16,826 nt of DNA from Patescibacteria group bacterium (lineage in GTDB: Bacteria > Patescibacteriota > Microgenomatia > UBA1400 > PJMF01). Below the pieces are notes generated by a model. It saw only the letters and a program-made list of their open reading frames with translations. It was not told the origin of the DNA and made no database searches. Below are positions 5,861 through 12,936 of the stretch, piece by piece. The stretch spans positions 1-16,826 of the forward strand of contig JAHJBU010000051.1 in NCBI GenBank assembly GCA_018813375.1, given 5' to 3'. Position 1 is the stretch's first letter; every line of letters begins with the position of its first letter. The translations under genes were made by a program, and so were the position numbers.

Positions 5861-6499
5861 CTAACCCAAATGAGCATCATCATTGAAAGTACGTAATTTC
5901 CAGCGATTCTCATTACTGTCAAAAGCTTTTTCATACTCTAAAACAGAAATACCAGTATTGGAACTATTCATAGAGTAAAAAAGAAACAAGAATTGATCAG
6001 GAGTAATATCATTGCCAATGATTGCTAGCCCAATTAGCATTGCAATAGTAAGACCATGAGATACTAGAGTTAGGATTTTTTCAGGTCGTTTTTCTAATAA
6101 TAAATAAACAGTCTGTATTCTTTTTTTAAAATCAAAAAAGTTTTCTTCATTACCATAGTGCCAGTTTGGATTATCAATATGTTTTTTAATTAAGTCCATA
6201 ACCTGTTTTGATTTGGAATGTTCAAAAGATAATCCCTGGATAGATGTTGGGCGGTCGTATTCATGAAGATCTTTTATGGTTTCAATTGGATGATTGGTTT
6301 TTTTAGAAATTTCGCTAGCTGTTTGCTGAGTTCTTTTATAAGGGCTAGCTAATAATGCATCAAATGAAATTTTACTAAAGCGATGAGCCACTAAATGAGC
6401 TTGGCTTAATCCAATATCAGAAAGTGGACTGTCGGGTTCTTGATGGATTTTTTTTTGATTGCCCAGAGTTTCCCCATGGCGAACTAAATATATTTTCAT
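5861..6499 (-). CDS. Histidine phosphatase family protein (phosphoglycerate mutase-like)
   Basis: A 212-residue branch of the histidine phosphatase superfamily. Motifs are YLVRHGET (His8 is the phosphorylated residue, Arg7 next to it), SPYKRTQQTA (Arg56), LHEYD (Glu80, the acid) and VSHGLT (His148), so the catalytic set is complete. Family members include phosphoglycerate mutases, alpha-ribazole phosphatases and nucleotide or sugar phosphatases; the substrate cannot be assigned here. The frame is open back to a TTG at 6538, but ATG 6499 gives the family start MKIYLVRHGE. A minus-strand TATAAT lies at 6566-6561, implying a leader of about 55 nt. That leader contains a four-codon ORF (ATG at 6510) whose TGA overlaps the start codon as ATGA. 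It lies upstream of the oxidoreductase genes, perhaps in the same transcript. Confidence 0.88.
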   Translation of the reverse strand: MKIYLVRHGETLGNQKKIHQEPDSPLSDIGLSQAHLVAHRFSKISFDALLASPYKRTQQTASEISKKTNHPIETIKDLHEYDRPTSIQGLSFEHSKSKQVMDLIKKHIDNPNWHYGNEENFFDFKKRIQTVYLLLEKRPEKILTLVSHGLTIAMLIGLAIIGNDITPDQFLFLFYSMNSSNTGISVLEYEKAFDSNENRWKLRTFNDDAHLG

Positions 6500-6560
6500 A
6501 TGCGGATCATGTGGTTTTGGAACAATAGTGTCCCACAACCACTACACTTTTCTAGAGGTG

Positions 6561-6566
6561 ATTATA
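6561..6566 (-). promoter_or_regulatory. -10 box before the histidine phosphatase
   Basis: The minus strand reads GGGTATAAT with the perfect hexamer at 6566-6561. The -35 is unclear. The predicted start is near 6554 and would serve the phosphatase and possibly the two oxidoreductase genes behind it. Confidence 0.5.
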
Positions 6567-6642
6567 CCCAAAATAGGATAGATAGAACACTATAAAAAGG
6601 AGTGCTAGAACCCATTGCTTTTTTTTTAACTGGTCATTGTTA

Positions 6643-7470
6643 TTATTTTAATTTTTTTGGCAAGTAATTATTTTTACTTCGCACAGGCTTATTGCTTCTG
6701 CTTTCAATGTCTTTTCTGGTTCTACCAGCAACAGCGCCGCTTTCTTTAGCATCCTTTTTAAGTTTGTTAAGACCATGGCTTTCGCGGTCACGGTGAAGTT
6801 TGGTTGTAGTTGTTTCTGCCAGCATGGTTAGGATTAGCTCAATATCTACCATGTGATCACGAAGGTTCTCTTTATCTAATCCTTTAAATTTTTTGTATTG
6901 CTTAACACTTAAATCAAAAGTACCTTGCATTATTTCATTGGTCAGAATGGCATAATCTCTGCCTTCATTAGCTCCACGGGTTTTCCACTCGTCAGTTAAC
7001 TCATTCCTAACGGCAATACCCCTAACTCTTTTTTCTATCCAATTTTTTGGGTAGCCTTTTTTTTGATAAATAGACTTCATTCGTTTCATGGCTAGCTCGG
7101 GATCTTGAATCTCATCCAGTCTCTCTCTACCGACTTTAGCCAGCCAACGCTTAAAAGGCTCTGCTTTTTTACTAGGAATAGATTGGATAATACGGAAAAT
7201 TCCTTCGATGTCTGCGCAATCAGTATTTCTCATTTTCCCGTCTTGAGCCTTAAGTTTCAACTGTTCCCAAAATGGGAACTGTTGATCTAGCTGAAGATCT
7301 CTAGACTTCATTTTTGCCCAGTATGTTTTTGGAGTAGGGCTTTCTGTAAGGGTGATGATAATGTCAAGAATAGAGAACCACCAGCTATTTTTATACCAAA
7401 TGCGTCTAATTTGTTTTTGTTGAAAAACTAGAGGATCGTGTGGTTGTTCTAGTAACTGCTTATTTTTCAT
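6643..7470 (-). CDS. BRO-N / DinD-like antirepressor-type protein
   Basis: A 275-residue protein. The N-terminal part (about 18-115) has the BRO-N pattern: IRRIWYKNSWWFSILDIIITLTES, TYWAKMKSRD and a short DADIEGIFRIIQSIPSKKAEPFKRWLAKVG-type segment (here CADIEG). BRO-N domains bind DNA and are known from phage antirepressors and baculovirus Bro proteins. The C-terminal part (RNELTDEWKTRGANEGRDYAILTNEI..., KGLDKENLRDHMVDIELILTMLAE) resembles the DNA-damage-inducible protein DinD. The extreme C-terminus is strongly basic. Such genes are widespread in Patescibacteria and are often called phage-derived, but no other phage gene is visible here. It has its own -10 box 8 nt before the ATG. A P-loop kinase gene lies 70 nt upstream on the same strand. 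Confidence 0.78.
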   Translation of the reverse strand: MKNKQLLEQPHDPLVFQQKQIRRIWYKNSWWFSILDIIITLTESPTPKTYWAKMKSRDLQLDQQFPFWEQLKLKAQDGKMRNTDCADIEGIFRIIQSIPSKKAEPFKRWLAKVGRERLDEIQDPELAMKRMKSIYQKKGYPKNWIEKRVRGIAVRNELTDEWKTRGANEGRDYAILTNEIMQGTFDLSVKQYKKFKGLDKENLRDHMVDIELILTMLAETTTTKLHRDRESHGLNKLKKDAKESGAVAGRTRKDIESRSNKPVRSKNNYLPKKLK

Positions 7471-7478
7471 TACTTTGT

Positions 7479-7484
7479 ATTATA
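7479..7484 (-). promoter_or_regulatory. -10 box of the BRO/DinD-like gene, leaderless geometry
   Basis: Minus-strand TATAAT (7484-7479) ends 8 nt before the ATG at 7470, so transcription should begin within about 1-2 nt of the start codon. The -35 is poor and no Shine-Dalgarno exists. Confidence 0.55.
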
Positions 7485-7540
7485 TTCGGTTTTTAGTAAT
7501 TAGAAAATATGAGTAAAAGCATCAAAAAAGGTCAAGATTA

Positions 7541-8080
7541 TCATTTCAACTGTTGCGGAGGTGTATGTACCAAGTTAGAACTTTTTTTTAAATTCTGTTC
7601 AGCCCATTTATCAAAATTATCACTTGCTTCGTATTTAATAGTATGTTCATATGACGTGGGTATTTCAAATTGTTCAATCAATGAATTGAAGTTTTTGTTG
7701 TTAACGCTATGCCTTTTTTTATTTGTCTTATTCATTTTTCTTCTCTTTATTACTTCTGTCTCATCTATATCTAAATAAATAACTTGAAAATTGGCTGAGT
7801 TTTGTTGCGAAATATTTTTTAGAGAGCTACGATGTTCTTTTTTTGCATTAGTATCATCATATACAACTGATTTTCCTTGTTTAAGGTAGTGCGCTATTCT
7901 TTTTTTTGCTTCCTTTGATACAAATTCCCATGTTAAGTCTTTAATACCTTGAGATTCTAATTCTATCCAAAGCTCATCAAAACTAATTCTCATACTATTA
8001 GTATAATTTTCAATTTTTTTTGAGAGTGTTGATTTCCCTGAAAACGGAAGACCCGCAAGTGTATATAAAGTGAGTTTCAT
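7541..8080 (-). CDS. P-loop kinase, polynucleotide-kinase-like (AAA_33 type)
   Basis: A 179-residue cytosolic P-loop protein. Walker A is GLPFSGKST (10-18). ISFDEL (about 33-38) sits where nucleoside and polynucleotide kinases place the substrate-binding Asp. VVYDDTNAKKEHRSSL (about 92-107) matches the DTN..xxR motif of T4 polynucleotide kinase-like and zeta-toxin-like kinases. KRRKMNKTNKKRHS is a likely basic lid region with arginines. The substrate could be RNA or DNA 5' ends, a nucleoside or a sugar; the sequence cannot tell. It has no obvious promoter or Shine-Dalgarno (a weak TAGAAC is about 10 nt upstream). It lies in the same orientation as the BRO/DinD-like gene, 70 nt away. The tail after about residue 165 is low-complexity (KKSSNLVHTPPQQLK). 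Confidence 0.75.
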   Translation of the reverse strand: MKLTLYTLAGLPFSGKSTLSKKIENYTNSMRISFDELWIELESQGIKDLTWEFVSKEAKKRIAHYLKQGKSVVYDDTNAKKEHRSSLKNISQQNSANFQVIYLDIDETEVIKRRKMNKTNKKRHSVNNKNFNSLIEQFEIPTSYEHTIKYEASDNFDKWAEQNLKKSSNLVHTPPQQLK

Positions 8081-8143
8081 AGTTGTTCAGGTTCTAACTA
8101 GTTCTTACATCTGTCCTATTTTCTATCTGGTAGTACTGATATG

Positions 8144-8226
8144 CGGAGGTGACAGGATTTGAACCTGCGAAGCCTTACGGCTCACGCTTTCCAAGCGTGT
8201 GCAATTGACCACTATGCGACACCTCC
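8144..8226 (-). tRNA. tRNA-Ser(GGA)
   Basis: The minus strand folds as a class II tRNA: acceptor GGAGGTG/CACCTCC with discriminator G, anticodon arm CACGC-TTGGAAA-GCGTG (anticodon GGA), a long variable arm around AGCCGTAAGGCT, and T-loop TTCAAAT. CCA is not encoded. It follows tRNA-Val by 20 nt, probably on one transcript. Confidence 0.95.
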
Positions 8227-8246
8227 TATTTATAAAAATGCAATTG

Positions 8247-8320
8247 TGGTCACTAGAGGACTCGAACCTCTGACCTCTGCAATGTGAATGCAGCACTCTA
8301 GCCAGCTGAGCTAAGTGACC
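8247..8320 (-). tRNA. tRNA-Val(CAC)
   Basis: The minus strand starts GGTCACTTAGCTCAG and ends AGTGACC plus discriminator A. The anticodon arm is CTGCA-TTCACAT-TGCAG with anticodon CAC, and the T-loop is TTCGAGT. CCA is not encoded. CAC reads only GTG, so a second valine tRNA must exist elsewhere. Confidence 0.95.
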
Positions 8321-8372
8321 TTTTACCAGCTGTACGCTCTAATTAGCGCAACTTATCAAACCTAAGGGCTTA

Positions 8373-8381
8373 ATTATAACA
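8373..8381 (-). promoter_or_regulatory. Extended -10 promoter of the tRNA-Val/tRNA-Ser pair
   Basis: The minus strand has TGTTATAAT (8381-8373), giving a predicted start near 8366 and a 5' leader of about 46 nt before tRNA-Val. The 13-mer AAGTGTTATAATT is identical to that of the tmRNA promoter. It overlaps the divergent promoter of the 8411 gene. Confidence 0.6.
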
Positions 8382-8397
8382 CTTACTTAGATGGTGC

Positions 8398-8403
8398 TAT
8401 ACT
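8398..8403 (+). promoter_or_regulatory. -10 box of the 8411 gene, leaderless geometry
   Basis: TATACT (8398-8403) ends 7 nt before the ATG at 8411. No Shine-Dalgarno lies between them, and the -35 is poor. It implies a leaderless transcript. Confidence 0.5.
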
Positions 8404-8410
8404 CAAGTTA

Positions 8411-9079
8411 ATGCCAAAACTGCCACAAAATTTAATTACTCTTTTGCTTGGTGCCCTGATGGTAAATGTAGTTGGTTTATGGACAGTTTATTTAATTTCC
8501 AAACCAGTTGCTAAAGTGATTTTGCCCCCGATTATTCAAGATCAATCAAAATCAGAGTTAACCTCTCCCGCCGATCCAGAGCTAGTGGCAACTGAGGCGG
8601 ATAAAATCACTGAACTCAAAGAGCAACTAGATGAAATTTCTGGAGTCGTAGCAACTTTATCCGCCAATTTACAAACACAAACAATCACTAAAACTATCAC
8701 ACAAACAGCTTCTTCCAATAGCGCTAAAGAGTATGTTATTTATCTTGGCAGTGGCAACACTACTTCTCGCGAATGGATAGAGGTAGGGGGAACAAAAACC
8801 ACTATTGATACGGCTAATTATCCGGCCATCAAAAATGTTCAGTTTCAGGCCTCATTAAATATTGTGGGTGGTGAGGCTAGAGCTAGGTTTAAAAATAAAA
8901 CCACTGGTGCAATTTTTTATGACAGTGAAGTGATGCATAATTCTTCTACAACCACTTGGGTTTCACGCACCGACTTGATTTTGCATAATGGCAGTAATGA
9001 GTATGTCATAGAGCTCCGCTCTACCAGTGGAGAGCTAGCTCAGCTAGAGGGGGCTAGACTACGCATCACAGTTAAGTAA
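8411..9079 (+). CDS. Membrane-anchored coiled-coil protein with C-terminal beta domain
   Basis: An unrecognised 222-residue protein. Residues about 8-33 are an N-terminal membrane anchor (ITLLLGALMVNVVGLWTVYLI). Residues about 62-92 look like a short coiled coil (ADKITELKEQLDEISGVVATL), then a Thr/Ser/Gln-rich linker. Residues about 106-222 are rich in alternating hydrophobic residues and look like a beta sandwich (EYVIYLGSGNTTSREWIEVGG, VQFQASLNIVGGEARARFKNK, YVIELRSTSGE, RLRITVK). The layout suggests an exposed surface protein with a binding domain, but no family is assigned. It is transcribed away from the tRNA pair, and its last 40 bp overlap the end of the convergent C39-like gene. Confidence 0.75.
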   Translation: MPKLPQNLITLLLGALMVNVVGLWTVYLISKPVAKVILPPIIQDQSKSELTSPADPELVATEADKITELKEQLDEISGVVATLSANLQTQTITKTITQTASSNSAKEYVIYLGSGNTTSREWIEVGGTKTTIDTANYPAIKNVQFQASLNIVGGEARARFKNKTTGAIFYDSEVMHNSSTTTWVSRTDLILHNGSNEYVIELRSTSGELAQLEGARLRITVK

Positions 9080-10818
9080 GGAACAAACTCTCCTAGTTCT
9101 TGGGCAGTTTTAATGATCAATTTTTGGTACCTGTCTTGATTTAGCTCATCTTTTTGTGCATATTTAGCTAGTTGATCTAATTTTACATAGGCGTACTTAG
9201 TAGTAATTTTTCCAGACTCATATAAAGTTTTAAGTAAGTCCCGCAGTAGCGTGAATTGATTAGTAATTTCAGTTAGTTGACTTTCTTCAGATTTATTAAA
9301 ATTTAGATAAAACAATTTGGTTCCTGAAACTTCTTGTGAGAGGATTGTAACCTGACCCAGATTATCATAGCTATATATTTCAACTTTTTTACTTTCTTCA
9401 CTTTCATTTTCAATTTTCACTAAATATTTTCCTGTAGTTGGTTTAGCCAGGCTTTGGATCATGCTGATTTCTGATTGACCCTCTAAATTATCTAGAGAAT
9501 CTTGAATGTATTCTGAAATGTACTCTGTATAAATGTTTAAATCAGCTGGAATTTGATCACTTTCATCAATTAAAGTAAGCTTAGTTTCTGGGTCATAAAC
9601 TAGTAATAAGTAGCTTAAATCAGTATGACTAGGTCTGTAAGCGCGGATAGATTGAATCTCAGATTTATGTTGACTAAAAAGATCATAGCTATAAGCTGGG
9701 TCTTTGATATATAAATCAGTTTTATCAGCGGTGTAGCCACTGGCTACTAAAAAATGTCCAGGAGTTTGTAAAATTGCTGGTTGTTCTTGATCAATTTCTG
9801 CTATTGCAGTTTTAATATTGCCAGCCAACCACTGATATTCCAAAACAGGAGTTCCTAATTCTTGGTTCATTAATTGGCTTAATCTAGAAACAGCTAGCCA
9901 ATTAATTAATCCTTGTCCAATATAACCATCGGGCTGATTTTTAAGCCAGGCATTTAGCTTGCTGGGATCAAGATTACGACCAGAAGGAAGTTTGTTTATG
10001 CCATAGTAATCAAGAATCATGGTGGCAGAAGTTAGGGCGCAACCCCAACGTTGGAGAGTATATTTTTTTGCCCAATCTCTGGCACGGTCGTATTCTTGGT
10101 TTTTCCAAGTTAGATCATGCTGTTTATATAGAGAAACGTTTAGTTTTTTCTCCCCAGTTATATCTAGTGAGCTCACAATTAGATTATCAAAAAAGGAAAC
10201 TGAGCGGAAAATATTACCACTACTAGCTTGGAACCCCAGTGTTTTGTAACCAGTCAAAAATGGTGGTCTGTCTAAAGTTTGAAAAATTTGATTGTCATCT
10301 ATCCATGTCGTGATTAGGTCATTAATTACACTGATTTTAAAATGATACCGTTGGTCTGTCTCAAACTGGTAATAACCCCAGTTATCATATAAAGATTCTA
10401 ATCGACCATTAACGACTTTTTGCAATAAAATCTTATTATCCATTAAATGTAGCCCATACCAATTGTGTTCATCCTGCCATTTAATTAAAAGATTGCGATC
10501 CATATGAGGAGATTCTAGAAAATTCCAATCAAACTCAAACTCATAGTTATTAACCTCGGTTAGATCTAAGTTTTGAGGAATAATTTCTGTAGTGCAAGGA
10601 CTGCCGTCAATAGTAATACCAAGTTCTCCATTTTTAATTTCCCACTTTGTAGGATAACCTTTATTAAAGCAAGGTCTCTCGGGATGATGCCACTGCATGT
10701 TTCTAACTACTGTCCAGTCATTAAAATTATTATCATTGAAATTATCATTTAATAAAATTTCATTGGCACAGATTGGTTTGGCAAGTAAAAACAAGAAAAT
10801 ATAGAATACAAGCAACAT
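9040..10818 (-). CDS. Secreted jelly-roll plus C39-like cysteine peptidase protein
   Basis: A 592-residue secreted protein. Residues 1-18 are a signal peptide ending PICA|NE. Residues about 20-218 resemble a concanavalin-like jelly-roll domain (NDNFNDNNFNDWTVV, WEIKNGELGITI, WQDEHNWYGLHL, IWIDD-type strands, FFDNLIV). Residues about 230-400 form a C39_2-like papain-fold domain with Gln256, Cys260 (QRWGCALTSATMILDYYG), His355 (GHFLVASGY) and Asp373 (IKDPAYS) in the order of the catalytic residues. Residues 400-592 have two further regions, one beta-rich and one helical, that I cannot name. The catalytic set looks intact, so a protease or peptidoglycan/glycan-associated amidase-like activity outside the membrane is plausible. 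It is divergent from the glycosyltransferase operon and overlaps the 8411 gene end by 40 bp. Confidence 0.75.
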   Translation of the reverse strand: MLLVFYIFLFLLAKPICANEILLNDNFNDNNFNDWTVVRNMQWHHPERPCFNKGYPTKWEIKNGELGITIDGSPCTTEIIPQNLDLTEVNNYEFEFDWNFLESPHMDRNLLIKWQDEHNWYGLHLMDNKILLQKVVNGRLESLYDNWGYYQFETDQRYHFKISVINDLITTWIDDNQIFQTLDRPPFLTGYKTLGFQASSGNIFRSVSFFDNLIVSSLDITGEKKLNVSLYKQHDLTWKNQEYDRARDWAKKYTLQRWGCALTSATMILDYYGINKLPSGRNLDPSKLNAWLKNQPDGYIGQGLINWLAVSRLSQLMNQELGTPVLEYQWLAGNIKTAIAEIDQEQPAILQTPGHFLVASGYTADKTDLYIKDPAYSYDLFSQHKSEIQSIRAYRPSHTDLSYLLLVYDPETKLTLIDESDQIPADLNIYTEYISEYIQDSLDNLEGQSEISMIQSLAKPTTGKYLVKIENESEESKKVEIYSYDNLGQVTILSQEVSGTKLFYLNFNKSEESQLTEITNQFTLLRDLLKTLYESGKITTKYAYVKLDQLAKYAQKDELNQDRYQKLIIKTAQELGEFVPYLTVMRSLAPSS

Positions 10819-10842
10819 GGTAAACCTAAGGATAAACCCTCA

Positions 10843-10866
10843 TGCTTACACCAAGTGTATTAAGCA
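10843..10866. repeat. Imperfect inverted repeat between divergent genes
   Basis: TGCTTACAC-CAA-GTGTA(TT)AAGCA forms a nearly perfect 9-bp stem with a two-base bulge. It is centred in the 61-bp gap between the C39-like gene (minus) and the GT4 gene (plus). It could be an operator for both; no transcription start is clear enough to say. Confidence 0.35.
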
Positions 10867-10879
10867 AGCTGTATAACTG

Positions 10880-11941
10880 ATGAAGATTCTACACATCACT
10901 CCATTTTACGAGCCTCACTTGGGTGGGGTAGAAACTCATGTTGGGGCTTTAAATAAGGAATTAGTTAGGCGAGGACACGAAGTATTAGTTTTGACTGTGC
11001 ACCATGATGCAAGTTTGCCTTTGCAAGAAAATAAAAATGGGGTTGAAATTATTAGAATTGATACCGAGACCAAATATTACAATAAACTTAGTTATAAACT
11101 CACCCTTTGGCGCCAAGTAGCCAGGCAATCGCAACTTCTCCTTACGGCAAACGTGATTCATGCCCATGATGTTTACTGGTGGTTGATTCCACTTTTACCT
11201 TTATTTTGGTCAAAGATATATCTAACTTTTCACGGCTGGGAAGGGAAATATCCAGTGTCTTGGCAAAGTAAGCTTGCACGTTGGATGTGGAGTAAGTTGG
11301 CTTTAAAAACTATTCATGTTGGTGATTATATTAAAGAGTTTTATTGGGATAAGCCTAATGCGGTGATTTATGGTGGAGTAAAAACTAGCAACAAACAAAT
11401 TCAAAAAAAGCTAAAAAGCAAAAAACTCATAGAAATCAATGCTCCTGATAGAACAATACAAATTGTTTTTGTGGGTAGATTAGAAAAAGAAAACGATCTT
11501 GAAAAATATTTATCTTTGGCTAAAAAATTAAAATCAATATTTAATATAGAAATAACCTGGGTTGGAGATGGCAGTTATAAGTACAAATGTCAAAAAGTAG
11601 GCAGGGTGACTGGCATGGTTAAAAACGTTACTCCATATTTAGCAAAAGCTGATTTGGTATGGGCAGCTTCATATCTTTCTATTTTAGAAGCGCAAGCTCT
11701 GGGGAAAATTATATGTGCTTTTTATTCTCATCCTTTAAAACAACGCTATTTAGAAACTTATCCAGGGTCAAAGTTGATGTTAGTGGGATCAAATGTAGAG
11801 GAGATGAGTCAACAAATTCTAAAGCTATTAAGTAGTCCTAAAATTTTAGATCAATATTCTAAAAATACTCAAAAATGGGCTGGGCAACAAACTTGGAGTA
11901 AGGTAGCCAATGTGTATGAAAAATTGTGGGGGATAAAATGA
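10880..11941 (+). CDS. Glycosyltransferase family 4
   Basis: A 353-residue GT-B fold glycosyltransferase that probably transfers a sugar from a nucleotide donor to a lipid or glycan at the cytoplasmic membrane face. The N-domain has MKILHITPFYEPHLGGVETHV, with the glycine loop at 14-16, and VIHAHDVYWWL. The C-domain has IQIVFVGRLEKENDLEKYL, ITWVGDGS and ADLVWAASYLSILEAQALGK. The usual E-x7-E motif is shortened. The second Glu is present (Glu270), but the EGFG segment carrying the first Glu is missing, which may affect donor specificity or activity. The start is fixed by the MKILHI N-terminus. TATAAC at 10872-10877 is too close to the ATG for a normal start. The stop overlaps the ATG of the next gene as ATGA, so the two are coupled. 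Confidence 0.9.
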   Translation: MKILHITPFYEPHLGGVETHVGALNKELVRRGHEVLVLTVHHDASLPLQENKNGVEIIRIDTETKYYNKLSYKLTLWRQVARQSQLLLTANVIHAHDVYWWLIPLLPLFWSKIYLTFHGWEGKYPVSWQSKLARWMWSKLALKTIHVGDYIKEFYWDKPNAVIYGGVKTSNKQIQKKLKSKKLIEINAPDRTIQIVFVGRLEKENDLEKYLSLAKKLKSIFNIEITWVGDGSYKYKCQKVGRVTGMVKNVTPYLAKADLVWAASYLSILEAQALGKIICAFYSHPLKQRYLETYPGSKLMLVGSNVEEMSQQILKLLSSPKILDQYSKNTQKWAGQQTWSKVANVYEKLWGIK

Positions 11942-12936
11942 AAGTTTCAATAGTTGTCACAGTCTTAAATGAAGCAGAGACAATTTTAGTTTTATTATTT
12001 GGTTTGTTAATGCAAATTAAACGACCTAATGAAGTAATCATTGTCGACGGTGGCTCAACTGATGGAACAGTTCAATTAATTAAAGTGTTTAAAAAAAAGT
12101 ATCTTAAATTTCCGTTGCAAGTTTTTATTAAAAAAGGAAACCGGAGCATGGGGCGTAATTTTGGGATTAAAAAATCTACTTATAATTGGATTGCCATTAC
12201 CGATGCAGGCTGTGTGCCGCATAGAGATTGGCTAGAAAAATTAGTCGCAAAAGCTAGTGAAAACAAAACTACTAAAAACAAAATCGCTGAAACCAAGACC
12301 GCTGAAAACAAAATCGCTGAAACCAAGGCTGATGTGGTAGCAGGATATTATGATGCCATTCCAGAAACTGATTTCCAATCAGCAGTTGTACCATATATGT
12401 TAGTCATGCCAGATAGAGTTGATCCTAAGCATTTTTTACCTGCCACGCGGTCAATGTTAATAAAAAAAGCAGTTTGGAAAAATGTAGGTGGCTTTGATGA
12501 GACCCTAGGAGTAAGTGAAGATTACGCCTTTGCTAAGAAGCTAATAGAGAAAAATTATCAGCTTAGGTTTGCAGCTCAAGCTAAAGTCAGCTGGTTGCCC
12601 ATTAATTCACTGAGAAATTTTTATAAAACCGTGCGAAGCATGGCGCAGTCAGATGCTCAAGCTGGAATAATTAGGGTTAAAGTTTATCTAGTTTTATTTA
12701 GATATTTATTATTTTTATTACTGGCATTTGTTTTTTTCTGCCTACATTGGATACTGTGTATGGGTTTTGTTTTATTGAGTGCGGGAGTTTATTGTTTGTG
12801 GGCAATCTGGAAAAATGTGCAATATTTGGATAGGGGTTGGTTTTACCTCCCTCTCCTTCAAGTCACTGCTGACCTCGGAGTGATGTCTGGCATGCTATCT
12901 CATGGTATACTCAAGCGTCAATTTCTTGCTAGTTAA
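11938..12936 (+). CDS. Glycosyltransferase family 2 with C-terminal membrane segments
   Basis: A 332-residue inverting GT-A enzyme. MKVSIVVTVLNEAETI starts the domain, then VDGGSTDGT (36-44), SMGRNFGI, the metal-site region TDAGCVPHRDW (about 88-98) and SEDYAFAKKL (193-202), whose ED likely includes the catalytic base. Two or three membrane segments follow (about 248-292). A 10-residue tandem repeat, NKIAETKTAE, is inserted at about 113-131 between DAGC and DVVAGYY. I chose ATG 11938 (ATGA overlap with GT4) over an upstream GTG at 11926, since the family starts with MKVSIV. The stop TAA is directly followed by the ATG of the next gene. With GT4, it probably builds a surface glycan or glycolipid. 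Confidence 0.9.
   Translation: MKVSIVVTVLNEAETILVLLFGLLMQIKRPNEVIIVDGGSTDGTVQLIKVFKKKYLKFPLQVFIKKGNRSMGRNFGIKKSTYNWIAITDAGCVPHRDWLEKLVAKASENKTTKNKIAETKTAENKIAETKADVVAGYYDAIPETDFQSAVVPYMLVMPDRVDPKHFLPATRSMLIKKAVWKNVGGFDETLGVSEDYAFAKKLIEKNYQLRFAAQAKVSWLPINSLRNFYKTVRSMAQSDAQAGIIRVKVYLVLFRYLLFLLLAFVFFCLHWILCMGFVLLSAGVYCLWAIWKNVQYLDRGWFYLPLLQVTADLGVMSGMLSHGILKRQFLAS
12275..12327 (+). repeat. In-frame 30-bp tandem repeat within the GT2 gene
   Basis: The 23-mer AAAACAAAATCGCTGAAACC(AAG) occurs at 12275-12297 and exactly again at 12305-12327, a period of 30 bp (10 codons). A degenerate third unit precedes it from about 12257 (GAAAACAAAACTACTAA). Being in frame, copy-number change would lengthen or shorten a loop of the enzyme. 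Confidence 0.9.

Noticed and set aside
6497..7470. Shared PHDP residues near the N-termini of the phosphatase's upstream extension and the BRO-like protein
   Set aside because: Four residues only; the DNA similarity is weak and the phosphatase start is probably downstream of it.
7509..7778. Plus-strand 89-codon frame with Shine-Dalgarno-poor start
   Set aside because: It mirrors the P-loop kinase gene, which has a Walker A motif. The hydrophobic, Phe/Leu-rich composition is the antisense of Lys/Glu codons.
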